Source: an uncultured bacterium
Lineage (GTDB): Bacteria > Verrucomicrobiota > Verrucomicrobiia > CAIQCK01
DNA: 45,208 nucleotides
Direction: 5' to 3'
Assembly: GCA_903870275.1 (NCBI GenBank)
Contig: CAIQCK010000032.1
Location: 1 to 45,208 of the forward strand
Of this stretch, positions 1-8,510 are shown one piece after another. Made by a program: the position numbers and the translations under genes. The notes below the pieces were generated by a model, which searched no databases, had not been told where the DNA came from, and saw only the letters and a program-made list of their open reading frames with translations. Every line of letters starts with the position of its first letter. Position 1 is the stretch's first letter.

Positions 1-184
1 CGACAGCCACAGGAACCCTTTGACAACCAGGCGCCCCAGGAACCAAGCTGTGCGCGCCAAAAACACGGTAACACTACTTTTGAGGCAACCGGAGCGTTCC
101 GGCCCCGCTATCTGGGTAACAGTGACTTTTGAGGCACGACGAAGGTTGACGACCATTGGTGCCAGTCGGTGTTATGCCACTTCG
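1..184. other. Non-coding left edge with a short direct repeat
   Basis: No supported gene starts or ends here. The only visible structure is an imperfect direct repeat: a GGTAACA...CTTTTGAGGCA block occurs at about 66-87 and again at about 114-136. Short open frames across it have no recognisable domain and no convincing start. It may be the end of an intergenic repeat extending left of the window. Confidence 0.4.
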
Positions 185-610
185 TTACTTTTCCTGCTCA
201 ATCTGCTGTTGATGATTTTTTCCCGCTGCCTTCTTTATCGCAGTCAGCGCCGGAAAGCTGATGAGAATAAATAAAACAAGCAAGCCGTTGATACATGTCC
301 CTGCGAGCGCTTGCCCGTAAATGCCCGCCCGTCCATGCCGTTTGGTGGCCACGAGAGCCAATATGCCAAAAACCAAGCCCACAAGAATCAACATCACCGA
401 GACCAGACCGAGAATCCCCATCGCAATGCGGATGCCGCGCACTTGCGGCTGCAAGAAGATGCTTATGGCGAATGATGCCAGTGGCGCAACAAGGCTGAAT
501 GTCGCAGCCTGCTTCGGGAATGAACTCTGTGGCGGCGGCGCAGCGATAATCGACGGTGGCGTGAGAACGGGTGGTGGTGATGATGGATTCATTTTCATAG
601 CGGCGGACAT
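185..610 (-). CDS. DUF4190-like small membrane protein
   Basis: A 141-residue protein with a proline-rich cytoplasmic-looking N-terminus (about 1-32) followed by three hydrophobic segments at about 35-55, 62-92 and 107-127 and a short Lys/Gln-rich tail. The Ser/Pro leader, hydrophobic segments rich in small residues and a GILALVATKR-like stretch resemble DUF4190 membrane proteins, whose role is unknown. The start is uncertain: ATG codons at 610, 598 and 592 are all in frame, and an AGGA just upstream of 610 is spaced better for the later ones. It stands alone, with 113 bp to the next gene. Family call from hydrophobic pattern only. Confidence 0.6.
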   Translation of the reverse strand: MSAAMKMNPSSPPPVLTPPSIIAAPPPQSSFPKQAATFSLVAPLASFAISIFLQPQVRGIRIAMGILGLVSVMLILVGLVFGILALVATKRHGRAGIYGQALAGTCINGLLVLFILISFPALTAIKKAAGKNHQQQIEQEK

Positions 611-723
611 TCCTGACTGACCGTTGGACTTGTCTCATACCACGGGAGGGGTAACAAGGGTGAATGATTACCCACTGCGACAACTAGAGCGAGCACCGGA
701 GTCGCTACCCCGTCGATCCTCCG

Positions 724-1707
724 CTACCCGCGCCCGAGATGTGGTCCGGAAGGAGGCTCGACGGAGTCTCGGCCCACCTCGCGGCAAACAACGTATCGAA
801 ACAGCGTGACCAGGACCGCAGCATCCACCGCGAACGTTACCGCTGCCAGCAGCGGCTTTCCCATCACCGTTTGCACGACCGCGGCTACGAGGACGTTATA
901 CAGATACCAGCCCAGCGCGAACAGCCCGATGCCCGGCATCGCCAGCCAGCGCTGGCGCTGCAACTGCCACGCGTAGAATCCAACCACCGCGGCCAGCGCC
1001 CCAAAGAAAACGGCCAGCGGCGCTTTTCGCGCGGCCAGAAACATGAGGCCCAGGAGCGGCAGTTTGACGCTCAAGCCGAACAGAAAGGGCCATAGTTTCT
1101 TCGTGGGCGCCGCATCCAGCACCCGCCCTTTCATTATCGCCCCCGCGCCGAACAGAAGCAGCATGAGGCCGAGAAGTTCCGCGAGCTGCGCAGGCGTGCC
1201 GGTTACACCCTTGGCGGACGGATGCACGAAGCCCGCGCAGCCGAAGGCCAGCAGCAGCACCGCCAACACGCCGGCCAGTTTGCCGTTCATCCAGGGAACG
1301 GCGCTGGCTTCGGGAAACATCCGATGCGTCAGCAGGATGGGAAACAGCACCGACGAGCAAGCGTGCCAGACTCCGATGCCCGCCATCCACGGAAAGCTAA
1401 GGCCGAGCGCATAGCCGTAGTTGTCGTATTGCTTGATCGGCAGGTTTTGAATCAGGATGTGGGTCTTGGCCAGCAAACCCTCGTTGAAGAGCGAGTAGCC
1501 CATCCCCATCACGAACAGTCCGCCCAACCCCGCGCCGCAACGCACCCAGAGTTCTCGAACCAGCAGAACAGCCTAGCCATAGCCAAGGATCAGCAGCAAG
1601 AGCAGTCCAGGATTCAGAATGAAGGCCGGCAGCGGCGTGCTGCTCGTGAACAACTCCGGCACCAACGTGGCCATCGCCGTCAGCGCGAGAATGGATTTTT
1701 TCTTCAT
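724..1707 (-). pseudogene. Polytopic membrane protein interrupted by an in-frame TAG
   Basis: From an ATG at 1707 the frame reads MKKKSILALTAMATLVPELF and runs open through hydrophobic sequence to a TAG at 1573-1575, then continues in the same frame with equally coding-like, membrane-rich sequence to 724. Without the TAG it would be a protein of about 326 residues with roughly eight or nine hydrophobic segments. The downstream part can be read alone from a GTG at 1545 (273 codons), but that start has no ribosome-binding site and loses the N-terminal segments. I do not recognise the family. The last ~15 codons (RDSVEPPSG region) lie in a dispersed repeat also found at 5840-5859, so the original C-terminus may have been replaced. 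A base error or a recent nonsense mutation would both explain the stop. Confidence 0.6.
749..768 (-). repeat. Dispersed 20-bp repeat, copy 1
   Basis: Read on the minus strand this 20-mer matches 5840-5859 of the plus strand at 18 of 20 positions (shared core CGAGCCTCCTTC). It encodes the RDSVEPPS tail of the interrupted membrane protein. The second copy is intergenic, so the match is not driven by a shared protein. Confidence 0.5.
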
Positions 1708-1782
1708 CAGCGACGGGCGGACTTTGAAGTCTGTCCTCTGTCCCGTCCAGAAGATTTCGCCAGACGTTAAGCCAAGGCCGCT

Positions 1783-3075
1783 CTATTGCGCCGCCGAATC
1801 CCGCTTGCCCACCTTGCCAAACCGCACTGTAGCCTGTTTGTGAAAGGCCGCGTAGAGGTCGTGCTCCTGATTGTGGGTCAGCTCATTGCATTGCACCATC
1901 AAGACCATCACGATCCCGTTCTGCGGTTCTATCCACATCTTGGTCTTGCGCGCCCCGTGATGGCCAAAGCTCCCGACGCTGGAACCTCCGTCCACCGCCT
2001 TCCTCTGCACGAAGAAGCCCAGCCCATACGCCAGATCGCCATTGCCTACCAACACATCCCCCGTCTGATTCGAGGTCATCTGCTTCCATGCGGCTTCGGA
2101 AATGTATCGCTTCCCCTGCCACGTCCCGCCGTTGAGAATCATCTGGCAGAAGGTGCCACAATCCGTGGCCGTGGAAAACAAGCTGCCGGCCGGGTTGGCA
2201 TAGTGGCGCGCATAGCCGTTGATCATGCTTATTCCGAACTGCGAAAAAACAATCGGCGGCACGTTTCCGATTTTGCCCTCCTTGAGCTGGTCGGGACGGT
2301 GTTGCAACGGTTCCATCGTCTTGGTCTCGGGATTGTAGTGGTGCGTCAAGGCCAGCCGCGTCGCCTGCTCGGCATTGGGCCAGAACGTCGTGTCTTTCAG
2401 TCCCAGCGGATCGAGCAGTCGTTGCTGGATGAACTGGCAATACGGAATGCCGCTGACCACCTCCACGATCCGCCCACCAACCGCCGGGCCGATGCTATAC
2501 TGCATCTTCGTGCCCGGCTCCCATTGCAGGGGCTTCTTGGCGATGTCCTTCACCATCGCCTCCAGTGAAAACCGGTCCGCCCACGGACCCTTGGCCAGCC
2601 CGGCGGTATGATTCATCACTTCCTTGACCGTGATCGGATGTTGCGGCGGGTGCGGATGCCCTTTGTTCGCCGCCTCCTCGACCATCTGGCCCTTGAACTC
2701 CGGCAGATACTTCTCCACCGGGTCGTTGATGTCCACCTTGCCCCCATCCACCATCATCATCAGCGCCGTGGCCGTGAAACACTTCGTCATGGAGGCAATG
2801 TAGAACAGGTTGTTTCCCGCCATCGGCTTCTTGGCCGGCGCGTCGGAGTAACCGAGCGTCTCCAGATCGAGCACTTTCTCCTTGTCCGCCACTAGGACGA
2901 CCGCGCCGGCAATGACATGGTTGTCCACGAACGACTGCAGCTTGGCGGCCATGCCGCCGTTGGACGGAAAGGCCGTAGGAGTATCAGCAGCCAGCGTCAA
3001 GGTGCAGGCGGACGTCACAACCAAAAGCAGAAGGACGCTCCAGATGCGGCTGAACGAAGAGGATGATGTCAACAT
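1783..3075 (-). CDS. Secreted beta-lactamase-fold serine hydrolase
   Basis: A 430-residue member of the beta-lactamase/class C penicillin-binding-like family (AmpC, EstB, D-aminopeptidase relatives). The start at 3075 is chosen because it gives a clean signal peptide (MLTSSSSFSRIWSV then a Leu/Val core, about 1-30); the open frame extends to 3186 without a better start. The SxxK motif is S95-M-T-K98. The second motif reads Y193-S-I instead of the usual Y-x-N, as in some esterase-type members. A late HHG near the C-terminus fits the third motif. Such enzymes act on esters, amides or peptidoglycan peptides outside the cytoplasm; the substrate cannot be predicted. It is followed by no same-strand partner. 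A decayed copy of its leader and signal peptide lies at 7540-7650. Confidence 0.85.
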   Translation of the reverse strand: MLTSSSSFSRIWSVLLLLVVTSACTLTLAADTPTAFPSNGGMAAKLQSFVDNHVIAGAVVLVADKEKVLDLETLGYSDAPAKKPMAGNNLFYIASMTKCFTATALMMMVDGGKVDINDPVEKYLPEFKGQMVEEAANKGHPHPPQHPITVKEVMNHTAGLAKGPWADRFSLEAMVKDIAKKPLQWEPGTKMQYSIGPAVGGRIVEVVSGIPYCQFIQQRLLDPLGLKDTTFWPNAEQATRLALTHHYNPETKTMEPLQHRPDQLKEGKIGNVPPIVFSQFGISMINGYARHYANPAGSLFSTATDCGTFCQMILNGGTWQGKRYISEAAWKQMTSNQTGDVLVGNGDLAYGLGFFVQRKAVDGGSSVGSFGHHGARKTKMWIEPQNGIVMVLMVQCNELTHNQEHDLYAAFHKQATVRFGKVGKRDSAAQ

Positions 3076-3128
3076 AATGATGCCGCACTCTAGCGAGTGC
3101 CGCTGTGTTCGACAATCATCCAGTTGGG
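3014..3128 (-). repeat. Leader/signal-peptide segment duplicated at 7540-7650
   Basis: About 110 bp covering the start codon, the signal-peptide codons and roughly 50 bp upstream of the serine hydrolase gene align with 7540-7650 with only small gaps (shared blocks include CACTCTAGC and ACATCATC.TCTTC read in their respective orientations). This is the intact version, since here it is joined to the mature protein. Confidence 0.65.
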
Positions 3129-3198
3129 TTTTGTCCGTGATAAGGAGCCCGAAACAACCACATCTTCCCGAATGTGGGTCGCGCACCGTCCTTGGAAA

Positions 3199-5574
3199 TC
3201 ACTGTGACCACTGATCGTACTGCCGCATCACGTCCCGTTCGCCGGAGAGCGGCAGGATCTTGACCAGAACCTTCAGCGTGTACGCCTGTCCCTTCCTGGC
3301 GTCGTCAACATGCCAAATGAAGCCCCGCAGACCTCCGGGGTTTTTCGCCGACGGCCCTGTGCCCACGAGATCAATCGGCGCGCCGGGCGGAAACATAAAA
3401 ACCAGCAAGACATTCTCGATGCGGCTGTAAAAGAGAGGATTCCGGTATCCGCGTGCCGTCGCACCTGCGCCGGCCTGCGGTTTTACGACGGTCTCCCCGG
3501 TTGCGGGGAGTTCCTGATATATCAAGCCGTCCGCGCCGGAATAGGTGAACCCTGGCGAGGCGTTCCCATTGAGATACGCCATGCCCCTTAGCGAGAGATT
3601 TCCGTAGTTCTCTTCCAACGGTGTAACCTCCAACGTCCAACTCAACGAGTCGGGCGATGCAACCCGGTAGTTCATCCGGATGCCGAAATAGGGATGCTTC
3701 ACGGGGCCATCCTGATACTGCCAGTGTTCGATTTGGACCTCCTGATCGTTCAGCTTCCTGAGATCGCGGGTGGCGACGCTCTGAGCCGGCTCGAACACCA
3801 TGCCCCGCTTGCCATCCAGAAGATTGTCCGGGTGTTGCAACGTGGCGAGGCGCCACAGGCCGGGACTGCCAAAATCACCCTCCACGGCCCCATTATGCGG
3901 GAAGCAATCGCCAACCCGCGCGCATACGTTCCCGCCCCGAATATCCAGGTGATGGTTGGACCACATGAAACGCAGCGCCAGATCGCCATCCATGGACGTG
4001 ATGAGGTTCGGTCGGGTTCCCTCCATGCCATAGCCGCCGACATCTTGCGGCAGGGCGACCTTCAGACGACTGGCGACGGCGTAGAGCTTGAGCAAGGCCA
4101 GCGGCAGGCCTTGGTTGACCCGGCTGTATCGGAATTCATGCGGCCAATCGAAAAAGAACTGGCCGTTGAAGAAGCGCCCCATCGCATCGTCGGCAAGACA
4201 TTTGGCGCTGTCCAGATACCATGCATCCCTCTCGACTTCATAGAGGTCCAGCAATCCCTGAATCAGGCAAGCTGCGGAATCGGATTTCAAATACTCATCG
4301 GCGATACCTGAAAGACTCGCGGGCTGGCTCCTTTCGATCTTCAGCCGTTCGAGACATTGCAGGGCCGTCTGCCTGATACTTGGGTCGCCGCTCAGTTTAT
4401 AGCCCCGCGCATAGGCCAGGAACAGCAACGGAAGGCCTTTATTGGGGTAAAACGCATACGGCAGGATATAGTGTCCTTCAGGGTCCGTTGGAATCCAGCG
4501 GACTTGGGAGAACTCGATTCGCTCACCCGTGTCCGTTCGGCACATTTCGTAGAAGGCCCGCTGCTTGGGGTCGTAGCAATGCCGGGCGTAGGCCTGGAGA
4601 TCGTCCAGCGCCCACGCACGGAATTTCCCCGCGGAATCACCGGGAAGGGTCTCGGCCAAATACAACTGGCACAAGGCGAAATAGTCGCTTCTCCTTCCGT
4701 AATAGATCAACAGGTTATGCGCCCCGATACCGAGATGGCCCAGACTCAGGCGGTAGCAAGGCCGGTCGAAGGCCGGGTCGTGGGCATCGAGGATCTCAGG
4801 GGCCAGTCCGGTCTTCGGATCCTTTAATCGGGCAAACCGCTCCGCCAGCCCGACGGCCCTCTCGCGCCACACGGGGTCCTGTGTTTTGGAGAAGAGGAAT
4901 CCCGCGGCGTAAAAAAGGTCGGCCCCGGCGTCTATGAATGCAAGTTCCCCTGGCTTCACCTTTCCGCGCGGACCCGCGCGCTCCATCTTTGCGTGCCGGC
5001 CGAACATCAACCACGGATCATCGAGGTCAACGTGGGCGGTCCAGTAGCTCTCGATAAACTTCCGGGTGGCTTGAGGATCAACCTCATACAGGAACTCGTA
5101 GAACGGGAAATCGTTTTTCAGCTCGTGGCTGTTGTGCGCGGCGAAACAGGGGCCGTTCGCCTGTAGATCCCAGTACGCGTGGCCTCCCCAGTGGATCAAT
5201 CCGGATTTCGGATTCACCAGATGCGCCAATACATACCGCGTGGCATCGCCGGCCGCGTCACGGTATTTCGATTCACCCGTGACGTGGGACAACGCCACCA
5301 GCCCGCGCAGGAGATACTGCTGATGCGCAAAGTTGCAGGGGATCGTGCCGTTGGGGGCAGCGCCGGCAGTTTTTCTTTCAACGTCAATGCCATCGGCAAA
5401 GAGGGGCGTTTTCTTGCCGTCGTCGTGTCCGTATTTCAGGATATTGTCATACCACGTCGCGACACACTCCCGGTACTGCTCGGGCGATGCTCCACACAAA
5501 CCCTTGCCGGCGAACGTGGCGATGCAGAACACCGCGATAGCGGGCATCCAGAGTCGGCACTTGGCGCGTAACAT
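3199..5574 (-). CDS. Large secreted alpha-toroid protein, possibly carbohydrate-active
   Basis: A 791-residue protein with a signal peptide (about 1-28, ending near GLCGAS). The start at 5574 is supported by GAGGAG seven bases upstream. Residues ~30-500 are rich in aromatic helical pairs (HQQYLLRGLVALSHVTGESKY, and repeated Y/W-F-A-K/R segments), the pattern of an (alpha/alpha)n toroid as in six-hairpin glycosidases, epimerases and polysaccharide lyases. The C-terminal ~250 residues look beta-rich, a common partner of such toroids. I cannot name a catalytic residue or a CAZy family. It is probably periplasmic or extracellular. Neighbouring genes do not form an obvious polysaccharide-utilisation locus, although a heparinase-like gene lies about 35 kb away. 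Function inferred from fold pattern only. Confidence 0.6.
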   Translation of the reverse strand: MLRAKCRLWMPAIAVFCIATFAGKGLCGASPEQYRECVATWYDNILKYGHDDGKKTPLFADGIDVERKTAGAAPNGTIPCNFAHQQYLLRGLVALSHVTGESKYRDAAGDATRYVLAHLVNPKSGLIHWGGHAYWDLQANGPCFAAHNSHELKNDFPFYEFLYEVDPQATRKFIESYWTAHVDLDDPWLMFGRHAKMERAGPRGKVKPGELAFIDAGADLFYAAGFLFSKTQDPVWRERAVGLAERFARLKDPKTGLAPEILDAHDPAFDRPCYRLSLGHLGIGAHNLLIYYGRRSDYFALCQLYLAETLPGDSAGKFRAWALDDLQAYARHCYDPKQRAFYEMCRTDTGERIEFSQVRWIPTDPEGHYILPYAFYPNKGLPLLFLAYARGYKLSGDPSIRQTALQCLERLKIERSQPASLSGIADEYLKSDSAACLIQGLLDLYEVERDAWYLDSAKCLADDAMGRFFNGQFFFDWPHEFRYSRVNQGLPLALLKLYAVASRLKVALPQDVGGYGMEGTRPNLITSMDGDLALRFMWSNHHLDIRGGNVCARVGDCFPHNGAVEGDFGSPGLWRLATLQHPDNLLDGKRGMVFEPAQSVATRDLRKLNDQEVQIEHWQYQDGPVKHPYFGIRMNYRVASPDSLSWTLEVTPLEENYGNLSLRGMAYLNGNASPGFTYSGADGLIYQELPATGETVVKPQAGAGATARGYRNPLFYSRIENVLLVFMFPPGAPIDLVGTGPSAKNPGGLRGFIWHVDDARKGQAYTLKVLVKILPLSGERDVMRQYDQWSQ

Positions 5575-6053
5575 GATTCACTCCTCACTCAATGGATCGG
5601 ATAGGTTGCCGCCGATAGCATGACTCCCCTGCTGGCTGCCGTCAACCATGCGCGGTTCAAACGGCGTTCACCGTCTCTTGGTCGGCGCCAACATGACCCG
5701 CGCGCAGTGACATGGTTGTCCGCGAACGGTTGCCATCATCCAGTTTCAGTCAGCCCGGGACCCGCTCCGGCTCACAAACTCATGAGATCTCTTTCCCGGC
5801 CGGAGAAAACTGGGTCCGCAGGAAAACCTGGCGGGGCGGGACTCCAGCGAGCCTCCTTCGAGGCGCATGGGCTGAGGCGAAACGGCGATTGCCTGACCGT
5901 CCCATCGCGCGCGCCGGAGAGTGTGTTCATTCGAGAATAAAGCCGACCGTGATTGAAGCGCTGATACCAATCGTCCCGGCGGCAAAAGTCGGCGTTGCGT
6001 TGTCCTGCCCGCCGTTTGAAGCGCATTGAACGGCGTCGAATCGCCAACCGGCG
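5575..6053. other. Intergenic region with dispersed repeats, no supported gene
   Basis: About 480 bp between two minus-strand genes. Open frames exist on both strands but none has a recognisable domain, signal peptide or convincing start. A copy of the 20-bp dispersed repeat lies at 5840-5859. The stretch as a whole (for example the gcgcattgaacggcg motif near 6020) has the patchwork look of degenerate interspersed repeats. The proximal end holds the ribosome-binding site of the gene ending at 3199. Confidence 0.5.
5840..5859 (+). repeat. Dispersed 20-bp repeat, copy 2
   Basis: Matches 749-768 (opposite strand) at 18 of 20 positions. Here it is intergenic. Confidence 0.5.
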
Positions 6054-7517
6054 TCAGTCTTTCAACCGGTAGAGCGCCACGGCGTTTTCGGTGGCGAACT
6101 TGCGCGCGAGGTCGTTAGGAAGCGCGCTGAGAAACACCAGCGTCCGGTCCCGCAACAGGGACACGTTGTGCGCCGAGTCCACGGCCAGTTGTGGGCCATG
6201 ATAGTTGGGCGGAATGATAAACTGGTCGTCGCCGATGACAAAGCGATTGGGGAACTCCTGGAACACCGCCAGCCATTCCGGCTTGATCTGTCCCTCCGGC
6301 GTCATCGGGAAGTTCTCCGGCGCGTGGCCGGGTCCCATGCGCAGGCTCATGTAGAGGTTGGGATGCTTTTGCAACATGCCGCGGCTCAACTCCGCCGTCC
6401 AGTGGCCGATGTTGTCGGAGCCGGCGTGCGCCCAACATATTTTGGCCTTCGGATTGTGGTCGAGGAGGCGCTCGAAGGAAGCCAGATTCGCGGGCAGGAT
6501 TTTCGGATTGTTCGGGGAGGTCAGCCACGCGGGCGGCGGAATGTCCTTCGTGACCAAGTCGAGGTGAAGGTCTATCAGCACGTCGTGCTTGGCGGCAATG
6601 TCGGCCAGCAGAAACATCAGCGCATGGTCGGCGGCCACGCACTCATAGGGATGGTTCGCGCCGTGCAGCGACAGATGATGAACCGTCATCTCGCCGAAGC
6701 CCGCCGCACCCTGCCGCAGTATCTCCACGGCCTTTCGCTCAAACTCGCGCCGCACACTGGCGCTGACGCTTGTTTGATTGGCCGCCTGCTGAAGCATGAC
6801 GTTGAGGCTGCCGCCGCCGCCCAGGAAGGCAAAGCGGTTGCGATAGGGACGCAAGCCGCTGGCAAACGTCTCGCAATCGAAGTGCGCGGTGGACTGCGGC
6901 GGCGGCATGCAAATCATTCGGCGGATATGGGCCTGATCCATCACCGCCACGGCGGCGCGGATGGACCCGCTGAAGTCCTGCTGGTCGGCCACCAAATGGT
7001 CGTGGACATCTATCCACGGGATCATCTTGGAGGTCCGGGGCGTGGCAACCGCCGGCTGGCTTCGCGTGGGCGCGCTGCCGGCTGCCGATGCGGGGGCGTT
7101 GCCGGCCGGCGCTCCCCCGCCCTCGCCGCGCATCTGCGCGATGATTCGGGAGGCAAGCTGTTGCTGATTCTTGCCAAACTCCGCCTCCGACATCGCCGCC
7201 GCCTCGTCGAGTATCTTCCCCAACAGTCCCAATCTAGCCGCGGCGTCCGCGACGCCGCGCTGGGCCAGCCGCTCCTTCATCCGCGCAAGCACCTGAGTCT
7301 TCGCTTGCGGATTGGAGCGGATCATCGTGAGCATGCGGAGGTTCATCTGCATCGCCTGCTCCATGGTCGGCGGCCCGCCGTCCGGTCCCTGCGCGGAGGC
7401 GGATAACGTCGCGGCCAGGCACAAAAACATTGTCAGACACCCGATGCACCCGCGCAGCCAGACACCGCGCCAGTTCACCACGCTTTGCATGGACCAAAGC
7501 TCGAGTTTCATTCCCAT
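6054..7517 (-). CDS. Secreted metal-dependent amidohydrolase (amidohydrolase-2 type)
   Basis: A 487-residue protein with a signal peptide (hydrophobic core ~20-40, cleavage near SASAQG), an Ala/Gln-rich helical linker with a low-complexity Gly/Ala/Pro hinge (about 45-165), and a TIM-barrel hydrolase domain from ~166 to the end. Metal-ligand motifs are visible: H172-D-H174 (DVHDH), later DLHLD, CWAHAG and a GDDQF that would supply the last acidic ligand. This matches the amidohydrolase-related family (PF04909), which includes decarboxylases and lactonases; the substrate is unknown. In-frame ATGs at 7517, 7511 and 7490 all precede the signal peptide. Immediately upstream is a broken copy of the serine hydrolase leader. 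The helical linker before the barrel is unusual for the family and may mediate binding to a partner. Confidence 0.75.
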   Translation of the reverse strand: MGMKLELWSMQSVVNWRGVWLRGCIGCLTMFLCLAATLSASAQGPDGGPPTMEQAMQMNLRMLTMIRSNPQAKTQVLARMKERLAQRGVADAAARLGLLGKILDEAAAMSEAEFGKNQQQLASRIIAQMRGEGGGAPAGNAPASAAGSAPTRSQPAVATPRTSKMIPWIDVHDHLVADQQDFSGSIRAAVAVMDQAHIRRMICMPPPQSTAHFDCETFASGLRPYRNRFAFLGGGGSLNVMLQQAANQTSVSASVRREFERKAVEILRQGAAGFGEMTVHHLSLHGANHPYECVAADHALMFLLADIAAKHDVLIDLHLDLVTKDIPPPAWLTSPNNPKILPANLASFERLLDHNPKAKICWAHAGSDNIGHWTAELSRGMLQKHPNLYMSLRMGPGHAPENFPMTPEGQIKPEWLAVFQEFPNRFVIGDDQFIIPPNYHGPQLAVDSAHNVSLLRDRTLVFLSALPNDLARKFATENAVALYRLKD

Positions 7518-7539
7518 CCATCAAGTTGCCGACGCTTGT

Positions 7540-7650
7540 CGCCACAACCACCGGAACCACGCTCCAAACGTGGCTCATTGAAGACGATGATGTAGTGATG
7601 ATGATTCCACTCTAGCAAGCGCCAGCATGTCCGATAATCATCGTTAATTG
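7540..7650 (-). pseudogene. Decayed leader and signal-peptide fragment
   Basis: Aligns over about 110 bp with the leader and signal-peptide region of the serine hydrolase at 3014-3128. Translated in the matching frame it reads TTSSSSMSHVWSVVPVVVAT against LTSSSSFSRIWSVLLLLVVT there, but the ancestral start codon is ATC and no mature protein follows. It now sits just upstream of the amidohydrolase gene and may supply its promoter or simply be debris. Confidence 0.6.
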
Positions 7651-7684
7651 ACCGCTGGCAGACTGCGTTGTTACTTGCAGTTCC

Positions 7685-8347
7685 CTAAGCCTTTTCCGGT
7701 GAAAATCCAATCGGTCCCTTGACGCGAGGCTCTTCCAAAAGCTTCTGCTTCGCCTTCTCAAATTCTGCTTCACTGAGAAGACCATCCGTGACGAGTTTCT
7801 TCAGTGCGCGGATTTCTCCTGCCATACTGTCGCGAGGTTGCGATTCAATGGCGCGTGCAACCGCTGCATTGATGCGCGTTTCCAGTTCATGAACAAAACC
7901 GTCACAAGCTTCCCGGGTAGGTTTGCCATGCCACAACAGAATCACTGCCTGGCCATTGGCCCGGCTATAGAATGCCACGACATCCACGACTTTGCGCAGA
8001 TAAGCACGAAAGTAAAAGAGCGTAATAAGACCGATCATGAAAACTCCAAAGATGAGCCCTGCGAAATCATCAGGCTTCATGATTCGCAGATGAAATAGCG
8101 AGCCAAAGAGAACCAGCACAAAGAGGACGCCGAACACAATTGCGCCAATCAACGGCACCCACGCCGCCTGTTTCACGCGGGCAAAACGCGGATCGATTTC
8201 CAGCAAGGAGAGCTTGTAGCTTCGCTCGTTGCCGGCGCCCCTCGACAAAACAACAATCTGGTCATCTCCGGTAATCTCAAACCGCTGAGACCCTTTGAAG
8301 AGCTGTTTTTGGACAAAGTACTTGGAACTCGGCGGGGTTGAATTCAC
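7685..8347 (-). CDS. Membrane protein with C-terminal SHOCT motif
   Basis: A 220-residue protein. The frame is open from 8374, but a GAGGAG sits six bases before a GTG at 8347, so I take GTG as the start (N-terminus xNSTPPSSKYF). Residues ~1-60 form a small beta-rich domain, followed by two transmembrane segments at ~68-92 and ~102-122, a soluble segment, and a C-terminal SHOCT-like helix pair (IRALKKLVTDGLLSEAEFEKAKQKLL, given here as a family pattern) at ~183-210. SHOCT motifs are short oligomerisation-type helices common at protein ends. The N-terminal domain and a conserved WHGKPT stretch resemble bacterial PH-like membrane proteins, but that is weak. No operon partner; role unknown. Confidence 0.7.
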   Translation of the reverse strand: MNSTPPSSKYFVQKQLFKGSQRFEITGDDQIVVLSRGAGNERSYKLSLLEIDPRFARVKQAAWVPLIGAIVFGVLFVLVLFGSLFHLRIMKPDDFAGLIFGVFMIGLITLFYFRAYLRKVVDVVAFYSRANGQAVILLWHGKPTREACDGFVHELETRINAAVARAIESQPRDSMAGEIRALKKLVTDGLLSEAEFEKAKQKLLEEPRVKGPIGFSPEKA

Positions 8348-8510
8348 ATTCTCCTCTCGTTCTTGAAATAGCAAGACACACGCGTTTACCAGACGCCAGC
8401 CTTTTTATGAAGCGCAGACTAGTCAGTCATTGTTTCTATGACAAGCGCGTCCTGACGAGAAAAAGGAGAAACCGTTGCCGGTCGCGCTATTCGCCGCAGG
8501 GAAACTTCTC

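Noticed and set aside
1573..1575. TAG as a pyrrolysine codon
   Set aside because: No methylamine methyltransferase features or pyl genes are visible and the surrounding protein is an ordinary membrane protein.
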